Program-made: the position numbers and the translations under genes | In this document: one piece after another, positions 42,480 to 50,435 of the stretch | Layout of the letters: each line of letters starts with the position of its first letter | Position numbering within the stretch: the stretch's first letter is position 1 | Source: CAZMGV01 sp964565925 | GTDB lineage: Bacteria; JAGRBM01; JAHCIT01 | Assembly (NCBI GenBank): GCA_964565925.1 | Contig: CAZMGV010000004.1 | Span: 1-64,000 of the forward strand | Direction of reading: 5' to 3' | DNA length: 64,000 nucleotides | Notes under the pieces: model-generated | The model's input: only the letters and a program-made list of their open reading frames with translations | Database searches by the model: none | Told to the model about the DNA's origin: nothing

Positions 42480-43979
42480 ATGGCTACCAAGAAACCCGCT
42501 AACGGTTCTAAAGACGGTGCGAAGCAGCTCAAGTCTTTCGACATCAAGCCGGCCGCCGGCATTCCCATGCCCCTGAAACTCTCCGGCAAGACCCGCGTGG
42601 AGAAGGACTCGCTCGGCGAGGTCCAGGTCCCGGTCGAAGCGCTCTACGGCGTCCAGACGTTCCGCGGATTCAACAATTTCCGCGTGGCCGGGCTGACCGC
42701 TAACGAGCAGCTCATCCGCGCCTACGCCATTATCAAGCGTTCCTGCGTGCTCGCCGCCAAGCAGCTGAAGGACAAGGGCGTGCCGCCCAACGCCGCCGAC
42801 GCCATCCTCTGGGCCGCCGACGAAGTCCTGGACGGCAAGTACCACGACCACTTCATTATCGACGTGTTCCAGGCCGGTGCCGGTACCAGCTTCAACATGA
42901 ACACGAACGAAGTGCTGGCGAACCTCGCCCTCGAGCACACGGGCGGACAGCGAGGCGACTACAAGACGATCTCGCCCAACGACCACGTGAACTTCGGCCA
43001 GTCTACCAACGACACCATGCCGACGGCATTGCGGCTTTCCGGTCTCATCCAGGGCCACCGCCTGCTGCCGGTGCTGGACAGCCTGATCAAGGCGTTCGAC
43101 AAGAAGGCCGCCGACTGGAAAGACATCATGAAGTCGGGCCGCACGCATCTTCAGGACGCGGTTCCGATCACGCTCGGTCAGGAGTTCAGGGCCTATTCAT
43201 CAGCACTCAAGCGTTCCCGCCGGCGACTGGCCCTCTCGCTCGAAGAACTGGAAGAACTCCCGATCGGCGGTAACGCCGTGGGCACCGGCGTCAACACGCC
43301 GAAAGGCTTTCAGAAACAGGCGATCGCCAATATCGCCAAGCTCACGGGCCTGCCCGTCCGCCCGCCCCTGGATCCGCGCGAACACATCCAGTCGAACCAG
43401 CCGGTGGCGGCCGTCTCCGGTGCCCTGCGGGACCTCTGCCTTGAGCTCACCCGCATTTCGAACGACCTGCGTATCCTCTGCTCCGGACCGACGACGGGCT
43501 TTGACGAGATCCGCCTGCCCGCCGTGCAGCCCGGCTCCTCGATCATGCCGGGCAAGGTGAACCCCGTCATGGCGGAATGCCTGAACATGGTCTGCTACCA
43601 CGTCATCGGCTCCGACACGTCCATCGCCTATGCCGTGCAGGCGGGCCAGATGGAACTGAACGTGATGATGCCGCTCATGGCGTTCGAACTGAACTTCTCG
43701 TTCGAGATCCTCATCAACTACCTGCCGCAGTTCCAGGCGTCGTGCCTGGAAGGGATTGAGGCCCAGCGTGAACGCTGCGAGGGCTACCTCGGCATGAACC
43801 CCTCGCTCGCCACGATGCTCAACCCGTTCATCGGCTACATGAAGGCGGCCGAGATCGCGAAGCAGTCGGTGAAGGAGAAGAAGAGCGTGTTCGACCTGAT
43901 CCGCGAACAGAAGATCCTCACCGAAGCCCAGATCAAGGAGGTCTTCTCGCCGAAGAACCTCACGGGCCATCTGGACTGA
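42480..43979 (+). CDS. aspA: Aspartate ammonia-lyase (aspartase)
   Basis: A 499-residue lyase of the aspartase/fumarase superfamily, converting aspartate to fumarate and ammonia. The signature GSSIMPGKVNPVMAE is complete. It is preceded by RLPAVQ, which fits aspartase rather than fumarase C. Other marks are SGRTHLQDAVPITLGQE and STNDTMPTALR. A leader of about 40 residues, Lys/Asn-rich and without signal features (MATKKPANGSKDGAKQL), precedes the conserved part and is longer than usual. Start ATG 42480 with AAGGAAC. A terminator follows at 44008-44041, so the gene seems to be monocistronic. Confidence 0.9.
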   Translation: MATKKPANGSKDGAKQLKSFDIKPAAGIPMPLKLSGKTRVEKDSLGEVQVPVEALYGVQTFRGFNNFRVAGLTANEQLIRAYAIIKRSCVLAAKQLKDKGVPPNAADAILWAADEVLDGKYHDHFIIDVFQAGAGTSFNMNTNEVLANLALEHTGGQRGDYKTISPNDHVNFGQSTNDTMPTALRLSGLIQGHRLLPVLDSLIKAFDKKAADWKDIMKSGRTHLQDAVPITLGQEFRAYSSALKRSRRRLALSLEELEELPIGGNAVGTGVNTPKGFQKQAIANIAKLTGLPVRPPLDPREHIQSNQPVAAVSGALRDLCLELTRISNDLRILCSGPTTGFDEIRLPAVQPGSSIMPGKVNPVMAECLNMVCYHVIGSDTSIAYAVQAGQMELNVMMPLMAFELNFSFEILINYLPQFQASCLEGIEAQRERCEGYLGMNPSLATMLNPFIGYMKAAEIAKQSVKEKKSVFDLIREQKILTEAQIKEVFSPKNLTGHLD

Positions 43980-44007
43980 CCGCGGTTACGATCCGACAGA
44001 AACAAGG

Positions 44008-44041
44008 CGGGCTGGTAGCGATACCGGCCCGTTTTCGTTTT
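44008..44041 (+). terminator. Rho-independent terminator after aspA
   Basis: A ten-base stem, CGGGCTGGTA with TACCGGCCCG, closes a four-base loop GCGA and is followed by TTTTCGTTTT. It lies 28 bases after the aspA stop and 12 bases before the stop of the convergent CLC gene, so it may serve both. Confidence 0.88.
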
Positions 44042-44052
44042 GCCTGAGCTGG

Positions 44053-45321
44053 CTACAAATCCCGCATGGCCGTGAGCGGTTCGGTGTTACCCTGAGGTTC
44101 CTGGGTGATCTTCTTCCGGCCGATGCGCTGGGCCGGGTAGATGCCCCGGTGGCCGGTGAGCAGATAGGCGACGGCACAGACGATGACGACATGCGGGAGC
44201 ACGTTCGCACCGAGCAGTTCGACGCACATGACCGAGAGCGCCAGCGGCGTGTTGGCGGCGGCGGCGAACACGCCGGCGAGCCCCACGCCCGCGGCCAGTT
44301 CCAGCGGAATCCCGAGAACATGGCCGATGGTGGCCCCCAGCGTCGCCCCCACAAAGAACAGCGGCGTCACTTCGCCGCCCACGAACCCGGACGCCAGCGT
44401 CACCGACGTGAACAGAATCTTGAGGGCGAAGGCATACGGTACCGGATCGGGATTCGTGAACGCGGCCAGTATCCCCGGCACGCCAAGACCCAGATAGTCG
44501 CTCGTGCCCGCCAGCTTCCAGAGCGCCACGACAGCAAAGCCGCCCGCAAACAGCCTCAAGGGGAGCTTCGGGATCTGTTTCGTAAACTGCTTTTTCAGAC
44601 CGTGCGTCAGCTCGATAAACAGCCACGCGGCGCCCGCGACGGCGGCTCCGAAGACCAGCCATTTGACCAGCTCCATGGGCCCAAGGGCCCACGGCCACGG
44701 ATGCGGATACTGGGTATGAACGACGCCCATCTGGCGGGTCGTCCAGTCGCCGACGACTGCGGCGATCAGCGCGGGCAGCATCGCCCGGTACTGGATACGG
44801 CCCACGGTGACCACTTCAAGGCCGAACACGAGGCCCGCTATCGGCGTTCCAAACACGCTGGCGAACCCACCCGCCATTCCGGCGGCGATGATGTCGCGGC
44901 GCGTATCCTTTGAAATGCGGAACCAGTGCGCGATCTGGTCGGCCAGGCTTCCGCCCATCTGGACAGCGGTGCCTTCGCGTCCGGCGCTGCCGCCAAAGAG
45001 ATGCGTAATGACCGTCCCCGCCAGGACCATCGGCGTCATGCGAAGCGGAATCCGTTCGCCGCCTTCGTGAATCGTATCGATGACCAGATTGTTTCCGGCC
45101 CCGACCCGGTGTCCCCACCGGTCGTACACGAAGCCGATCAGCAGCCCCGCGACCGGCAGCAGATAGATCATCTGCTCGTGCCCGGTCCGGTACCGGGTCG
45201 CCCAGTCCAGCGAAATCAGGAACACGCCCGAAGCCACGCCGCACGCGACGCCTACAAGCAGTCCGAGCAGCGTCCAGACGCCAAGAGTCTTGATCTGTTC
45301 GCTGGAACTGTTCTGGTTCAT
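44053..45321 (-). CDS. CLC-type anion transporter, CLC-F (fluoride/proton) type likely
   Basis: A 422-residue membrane protein with about ten to twelve hydrophobic helices of the CLC fold. The anion-gate motif GSAGREGTAVQMG is present with the gating Glu. The central GSGIP motif of Cl- channels is replaced by GNNLV, and the C-terminal motif reads GGEVTPLFFVGATLG; both replacements are what I know of CLC-F fluoride antiporters. It would remove fluoride in exchange for protons. The C-terminus is charged and lacks CBS domains. Start ATG 45321; GTG 45327 is possible. It stands alone, with no fluoride riboswitch seen by eye in the 96-base upstream gap. Confidence 0.85.
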   Translation of the reverse strand: MNQNSSSEQIKTLGVWTLLGLLVGVACGVASGVFLISLDWATRYRTGHEQMIYLLPVAGLLIGFVYDRWGHRVGAGNNLVIDTIHEGGERIPLRMTPMVLAGTVITHLFGGSAGREGTAVQMGGSLADQIAHWFRISKDTRRDIIAAGMAGGFASVFGTPIAGLVFGLEVVTVGRIQYRAMLPALIAAVVGDWTTRQMGVVHTQYPHPWPWALGPMELVKWLVFGAAVAGAAWLFIELTHGLKKQFTKQIPKLPLRLFAGGFAVVALWKLAGTSDYLGLGVPGILAAFTNPDPVPYAFALKILFTSVTLASGFVGGEVTPLFFVGATLGATIGHVLGIPLELAAGVGLAGVFAAAANTPLALSVMCVELLGANVLPHVVIVCAVAYLLTGHRGIYPAQRIGRKKITQEPQGNTEPLTAMRDL

Positions 45322-45423
45322 TCGCACAAGGCACAGGTAATAGCCCTAGAAGGGCGTACCGGGCAACGTGGACGACGGACCGGTGTCAATTACAATGCCG
45401 ATACTTGCTGGCGGGGAAAGTGA

Positions 45424-46683
45424 ATGAACGGGAATAGCGAAACATCGCTGGTCGTAGGCGCAACCGGCGTGGCCGGTACGGCCCTCACCAGATACCTGGC
45501 AAAGCACACCACCGGGCCGGTGCTGGCGCTCTCCACGCGCGGCCGGATCGAACCTGACCTGAAAGACCGGGTGACTCCGGTCGCGGCCGACCTGATGGCC
45601 GCCGATTCGGTTCGCGGCGCACTTGCGCCCTACCGGGTAACGAACGTTTACTACGCCGCCCACCGCCATCCGCATCTGGCGCATCTGGGCGGCAAGTCCA
45701 GCCAGGAGAACCGCCACGTCGACAACCTGAATGTGCCTCTCATGCAGGCCGCACTCAGGTGGACCAGGCCCTTTGTGCCGTGGATTCTCCGAATCCCGTT
45801 CGCAAACGGACTCTATTACCGGGAACTCGCCAAGCGGGCCGGTCTCTATGATCCGGACAATCTCAATCTCGCCATGTTCCAGAACCTGCTCTCCGCTCTG
45901 GCCGACGGGAAGCACCCGCTCCGGCACGTCGCCATTGTGACCGGAGGCCGCTACTACGGTGTTCATCTGGGCCCGAGCCTCTATCCCGACTGGAAGCTGC
46001 CGCTCACCGAATCGACGCCCCGGCATCCCGGCCCCAACTGGTATTTCGGAGTCGAAGACGAACTCACCCGCCGCGCTGAAGCCGGCGGCTGGAACTGGTC
46101 GGTCCACAGGCCCCATTTCATCATCGGCTGGGCCGAAGGGGCGCCGCTCAGTTTCGGCAACGCAGTGGCGGTCTATGCGCATCTCCTCCGTGAACATAAC
46201 CTGCCGCTTATCTTCCCGGGGGGCTCCGTCACCTACCGGTCCCAATGGGAAGCCTCCGATGCGGGGCTCATCGCAGCGCAGATGCGCTGGGCGTCCGGAA
46301 GCGTTTCAGCCCGCAATCAGGCGTTCAATATCACCAACGGAACGCCGTTCCGCTGGACGACGCTGTGGCCTCAGATAGCCAACTACTTCGGCATGGAACC
46401 GATCTGCCCCGAGAATGCGATGAATGTGGAGAAAGTTCTGGTTGAGCCGGCAAAAACCTGGAAAGAACTCGTGGCCCGCCACGGCCTCACCGTCGCCGAT
46501 CTGGACAGAATCTTTCCGATGCACTTCCTGAACCAGTCCATGGTGTCGGGCTGGGACGTGGAATATTCAACCGCCAAAGCGAGAACAGCCGGATTTACGC
46601 AGACCGTGGACAATTTCGGAATGTTCGAACGCCTATTCCGCGACCTCGAAGAACGGAAGGTCATCCCGCCGAGGAACTCCTAA
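45424..46683 (+). CDS. PRISE-like SDR (progesterone 5-beta-reductase / iridoid synthase-like)
   Basis: A 419-residue extended SDR. The nucleotide motif VVGATGVAGTAL lies at residues 10-21, and GPNWYFGVEDELTRR holds the active-site Tyr in place of the canonical YxxxK, as in plant PRISE proteins. The C-terminal end VEYSTAKARTAGFTQTVDNF is also close to the PRISE pattern. Bacterial members reduce alpha,beta-unsaturated carbonyl compounds such as enones. Start ATG 45424 with a GGGGAAAG site. It is divergent from the CLC gene and converges, with a 10-base gap, on the membrane-protein gene at 46694. No iridoid or steroid genes are next to it, though acyl-CoA dehydrogenases lie 11-13 kb away. Confidence 0.85.
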   Translation: MNGNSETSLVVGATGVAGTALTRYLAKHTTGPVLALSTRGRIEPDLKDRVTPVAADLMAADSVRGALAPYRVTNVYYAAHRHPHLAHLGGKSSQENRHVDNLNVPLMQAALRWTRPFVPWILRIPFANGLYYRELAKRAGLYDPDNLNLAMFQNLLSALADGKHPLRHVAIVTGGRYYGVHLGPSLYPDWKLPLTESTPRHPGPNWYFGVEDELTRRAEAGGWNWSVHRPHFIIGWAEGAPLSFGNAVAVYAHLLREHNLPLIFPGGSVTYRSQWEASDAGLIAAQMRWASGSVSARNQAFNITNGTPFRWTTLWPQIANYFGMEPICPENAMNVEKVLVEPAKTWKELVARHGLTVADLDRIFPMHFLNQSMVSGWDVEYSTAKARTAGFTQTVDNFGMFERLFRDLEERKVIPPRNS

Positions 46684-46693
46684 AGCGGCAGGG

Positions 46694-47923
46694 TCATTTC
46701 AATATCCAGCCGTTGGGCCGCCACATGTCGTAGGTAAGGCCGGCCGCGCAATAGTTTTTCACATTGATCACGTCTTTGAATTCCGGGTCGCTCGTGCGCC
46801 TGGAGCGGAGATGCAGGTCGAAATCCTTCATCTCCAGTGATCGGGCGACTCGCTTGCACTGCTCCCGGGCAAAACTGAAATAAACGACAGGATCGCATTC
46901 GATCCGCTTAGGGAGCCCCTTCATTTTGGCCGGCACCTCCTTATCCGTCCCGTTGGCGAAATGAATGGTGGCCTTGGCCTCACACTCCACCTGGGCATCG
47001 AACATATGGAGCGCGAACAGCCGCCCTTCCCCGGTCAGCGCCGTATCTCCGGGAAACGTATAGGGGACCATCTGCAGGGCTGCGAACCCGCCCAGCAACG
47101 CGGCAGCGGGCAACCGGTGGCCGGCGAGATTCCGGATTGTCACCCACGACCCGGCGGGTTCCAGAACCCGTTCCAGCACAAACAGACTGAGCAGTCCGAA
47201 CATCAGCAACGGGTAGTAGAAACCCACCACAGGCCACGAAAAGACATGGAACAGTATGAGTTGTGCGATCGTCGCCCAGAACAGCCAGTTCCGCCGGGCA
47301 TAAACGCCCCAGATGAGCAGCATCTCGAGCACCACGACATAGACACAGCTGGCCGGGATCAGCGCATCCGGCACCCAGAAGCGGTCCTTGTGATAAAGCG
47401 CCGCGCCTGAGAGCCACTCCCAGTCGAGCTTGAGAACCCCCGCCCAGAAATAGAAGGAGACAATCAGCGCCGGCACCAGTGTCCGTTTGCCCGGGAGAAA
47501 CAGGTACGCGAGCGCGACCCAGTTGGCCATGTAGTGCTGGTTCAGCCGCATCCGGAAATCCTGCACCAGGATCAGCACCCGGATGACATTAACCAGCACG
47601 AGTCCCCAATAGCCCCACTTCACCCGCCGCGTGGAGAGAAAGCAGAGACCCGTGGCGATGGACAGGGCGAGATAGCTCCACAGGATGACGTCGAGCTGCT
47701 CCGCGGTAACGAACCGGTAGTCGTTGCAGGATTCCCAGAACGGCCAGCAGATCGCATTGAAGCCGGCGACTGAAAACCGGTCGATCCTGGCCTGGTACAT
47801 CCAGTGGAGGAACGTGACGGCATTCACCCCCGCCAGCGCCACGCCATATAGGCGCAGAACCCGGTCTCCGGCGATCTCGTCGATCTGCCGCCCGAACCAT
47901 GAACGTATCGCCCCGATCCCCAT
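46694..47923 (-). CDS. Multi-pass membrane protein, HTTM-like
   Basis: A 409-residue protein with about eight hydrophobic helices, a first loop with VAGFNAICWPFWESC, and a soluble C-terminal domain from about residue 290 on (LFALHMFDAQVECEAKATIH, then IECDPVVYFSFAREQCKR) with several cysteines. The architecture resembles HTTM (horizontally transferred transmembrane) proteins related to vitamin K-dependent carboxylases, but I saw no defining motif and the enzymatic role is unknown. ATG 47923 is favoured; a TTG at 47935 is an alternative. It lies between the PRISE-like gene and tRNA-Leu and seems monocistronic. Confidence 0.6.
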   Translation of the reverse strand: MGIGAIRSWFGRQIDEIAGDRVLRLYGVALAGVNAVTFLHWMYQARIDRFSVAGFNAICWPFWESCNDYRFVTAEQLDVILWSYLALSIATGLCFLSTRRVKWGYWGLVLVNVIRVLILVQDFRMRLNQHYMANWVALAYLFLPGKRTLVPALIVSFYFWAGVLKLDWEWLSGAALYHKDRFWVPDALIPASCVYVVVLEMLLIWGVYARRNWLFWATIAQLILFHVFSWPVVGFYYPLLMFGLLSLFVLERVLEPAGSWVTIRNLAGHRLPAAALLGGFAALQMVPYTFPGDTALTGEGRLFALHMFDAQVECEAKATIHFANGTDKEVPAKMKGLPKRIECDPVVYFSFAREQCKRVARSLEMKDFDLHLRSRRTSDPEFKDVINVKNYCAAGLTYDMWRPNGWILK

Positions 47924-48012
47924 ACTGCAGCTCAAGATAGCACTCTGGAGCGAGATGTGAATTTGCCCCTCCCTTTTCAGTTGGACAGGGGACGGCTAAG
48001 GAACCTTGACAG

Positions 48013-48102
48013 GCCCCGGTGGCGAAATTGGTATACGCAGCGGACTTAAAATCCGCAGACCCTAATCCGGTCGTGCCGGTTCAAGTCCGGCCCGGGGCAC
48101 CA
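48013..48102 (+). tRNA. tRNA-Leu (anticodon TAA)
   Basis: A 90-base class II tRNA. Acceptor GCCCCGG pairs with CCGGGGC. The anticodon arm GCGGA-CTTAAAA-TCCGC gives anticodon TAA. A long variable arm precedes a T-arm GCCGG-TTCAAGT-CCGGC, and CCA is encoded. The tRNA is intact and shows no att repeat on either side. The 230 bases up to the hemerythrin gene contain nothing recognisable. Confidence 0.96.
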
Positions 48103-48332
48103 GATCTTCCAATACAGATCAGCTCAAAACTGCCTGCGAAAACAGCCATCAGCCTCAACTCGAATCCGGCTCGTCGGTCATGGATACAACCGGATCAGTT
48201 TCGAATTGAACCGTACGGCCGCCGTGGCAACGGGCGATTTCCAGTGGCCTTTGGGGCCGCTTCATGCCTAGACTCCCGGCCTTCAGGGTTGACCTTTGTG
48301 TGATCTAACACAGGCTCAGCAGGACTCGAGAA

Positions 48333-48743
48333 TTGGCGTTAGTGAACTATATCGAATGGCAACCGAAGTTCGTTCTGAATCTGGACCCGATAGACCAGCA
48401 TCACATGAACCTCGTCGAGCTGATCAATGATTTCCATACGGCCGTCGAGAACGAGCTGGACGAAGAGCTGCTGATCAAGATCTTCGCCCGGCTCAGGGAA
48501 TACGCGGACTACCATTTCCGCGTGGAAGAAGCCCTCATGGTACACAACGACTATCCGGAGACCGACGAACACATCGCCAATCACCGGGCGTTTACAAGCA
48601 ACATCGGGCGCCTGGAATCCCATTTTGTCAAAGACGAACGTGTCAGTTCACAGGTGCTCGTTTACCTGAAAGGCTGGCTGGAGCAGCATATCCTCGTGAT
48701 TGACCGGCAGCTCGCCGATCATGTTCACGCGCACAAACGCTGA
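48333..48743 (+). CDS. Bacteriohemerythrin
   Basis: A 136-residue four-helix oxygen-binding protein. All diiron ligands are visible: His23 in DQHHMNL, His61 and Glu65 in HFRVEEALM, His80 and His84 in HIANHRAF, and the His and Asp of WLEQHILVIDRQL near 118 and 123. It binds O2 reversibly and may deliver or sense oxygen in a microaerobic cell. The start is TTG 48333 with AGGA eight bases upstream; a GTG at 48342 would match the usual N-terminus as well. It is a single-domain protein with no attached signalling domain. Confidence 0.92.
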   Translation: MALVNYIEWQPKFVLNLDPIDQHHMNLVELINDFHTAVENELDEELLIKIFARLREYADYHFRVEEALMVHNDYPETDEHIANHRAFTSNIGRLESHFVKDERVSSQVLVYLKGWLEQHILVIDRQLADHVHAHKR

Positions 48744-48757
48744 CCGCTCCCGGCCAG

Positions 48758-50146
48758 CTACTGTTTCATCATCGGCGACCGCCGGTCCGCCCACGGCAGC
48801 GCTTCTTCGATCTGGCGTGACAACTGAAGCACCATTACGTCTCCCCCGGGCGGGCCGACAACCTGGACTCCGGCCGGGTGTCCGGCCGTCGTAAGTCCTG
48901 CAGGGATATTCGCCGCCGGCTGGCCGCTGATATTAAACAGTGCGGTGAATGCTCCAAGCTGCGCCGCCTCGGCAAATCCCCGGTCCGGCGGGAGCCTGTT
49001 CCAGACTCCGACCGCCGGCGGAGAAACCGCCACTGTCGGGGTTATCCAGATGTCGGCATCTCCGAACCAGCCGAGCACCCGTTCCTTGAGCATCCGGTGA
49101 CGGCCGGCGACATCAGCAAGGGTAAACCGTTTGCCAGTCTCCCGGAGCCATTTGGTAATAGGCTGAAGAGTCGTTTCTCCCAGCAGAGCCGGGATACCGG
49201 CCACCTGCTGCTGCCAGATCGGCAGAAACTCCTCAAGATTTCCCTCGATGGGAGCGCCCTCTTCCACCATATGCCCGAGCGATTCCAGAGTCCGGAGCAC
49301 CCGCATGACGGCACCGGCGATCTCGGGTTCCGTCCTGCCGATTGCCGACCGCAGGGTATACCGGATCCGAAGCCGACTGACCGGTTTTTGCGACCGGCTG
49401 AAATACGTGTCCGGATTTTCCAGCGATACACGCCTGCGTGGAGCGGCCATTACGTCGAGCATGGCAGCGGCATCGGCAACCGACTGCGTGAGCGGTCCGG
49501 CGGTCGCGAGACCCAGATTCGGCCGGTCGCCATACGGATCCGGCAAGAGCCCGCCCGACGGTTTCAATCCGTAGAGATGGCAGAAAGCCGCTGGAATACG
49601 AACCGACCCGGCACCGTCGCTGCCCTGTGCGACCGCCATGAAGCCGGCCGCCACCGCCGAACCCGAGCCGCCGCTTGACCCTCCGGAACTCACGCCCGGA
49701 TCCCAGGGGTTCCGGGTCGGCGGATGGATATCCGGCTCAGTCACCGGCATGGCGCCGAATTCGGAGGTCGTCAGTTTGCCCAGGATGACGAATCCGCCCT
49801 GCCGCATGGACGCCGTCACAAGATCATCCATCGGTGACAGCACGTACCGCCAGGCCCGCGAGCCTAGCCGGGTGAAAGTCCCCCGCATGAAGTTCAGGTC
49901 TTTCACGCCACTGGGAACGCCGTGGAACGGCGGCAGCCGGTCCGGACCGGACCGGCGGACCTCGCGGTCCTTCTTCCGGGCGCTCCGGATAGCGGAATCG
50001 GCCAATACCTGCGCAAAGGCACTGGTCCGGCTGTCCAGCCTCCCGATCCGGTCCAGATAGAACCGGACCAGTTCTTCAGATGAGACTTTCCGCTCCCGAA
50101 CGAGTTTTGCCTGCTCAAGTGCCGACAGATGAAGAATATCGTTCAC
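48758..50146 (-). CDS. Amidase-signature family hydrolase
   Basis: A 462-residue amidase-signature enzyme. The catalytic Ser-cisSer-Lys triad can be placed: Lys in GVPSGVKDLNF near residue 82, cis-Ser in SSGGSSGGSGSAVAAG near 155 and nucleophile Ser in SDGAGSVRIPA near 179. The family hydrolyses amides of many kinds (GatA, indoleacetamide, nylon oligomers); nothing here favours one. No GatB or GatC partner lies nearby, so it is not the tRNA amidotransferase. Start GTG 50146. The 289-base gap to pstC contains a hairpin CCCGCT/AGCGGG (50260-50279) and the Pho box. Confidence 0.92.
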   Translation of the reverse strand: MNDILHLSALEQAKLVRERKVSSEELVRFYLDRIGRLDSRTSAFAQVLADSAIRSARKKDREVRRSGPDRLPPFHGVPSGVKDLNFMRGTFTRLGSRAWRYVLSPMDDLVTASMRQGGFVILGKLTTSEFGAMPVTEPDIHPPTRNPWDPGVSSGGSSGGSGSAVAAGFMAVAQGSDGAGSVRIPAAFCHLYGLKPSGGLLPDPYGDRPNLGLATAGPLTQSVADAAAMLDVMAAPRRRVSLENPDTYFSRSQKPVSRLRIRYTLRSAIGRTEPEIAGAVMRVLRTLESLGHMVEEGAPIEGNLEEFLPIWQQQVAGIPALLGETTLQPITKWLRETGKRFTLADVAGRHRMLKERVLGWFGDADIWITPTVAVSPPAVGVWNRLPPDRGFAEAAQLGAFTALFNISGQPAANIPAGLTTAGHPAGVQVVGPPGGDVMVLQLSRQIEEALPWADRRSPMMKQ

Positions 50147-50375
50147 GCAGATAACCCGCCCGCCCCATCTGAGGATTCAGCTCGGGGATTCAGCCCGACG
50201 CCCTGCCCGCCCTAATGGTGTCAGAAATTGCCGGACAAACAATGATTTAAGACGGACCACCCGCTGTTACAAAAGCGGGCGTCTGTCTGGCATTGTAAAT
50301 ATCCAGTAATTTTAGATAGTTAAATTCTTTATCCCGCCTTTACCGAAAAGTTCCGTTCCAACTCAAAGACACCGC

Positions 50376-50393
50376 CGTCACAGATTCGTCACA
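50376..50393 (+). promoter_or_regulatory. Pho box upstream of pstC
   Basis: Two perfect direct repeats CGTCACA (50376-50382 and 50387-50393) are separated by GATT, giving the 11-base period of a PhoB box (seven-base unit, four-base spacer). A TATAAG -10-like hexamer follows at 50401-50406. The box sits where the -35 would be, as in PhoB-activated promoters. It precedes pstC by 43 bases and predicts phosphate-starvation induction. Confidence 0.85.
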
Positions 50394-50435
50394 TTTCTTT
50401 TATAAGGTTTCACCGCGTTTAGGAGCACTTTCGCT

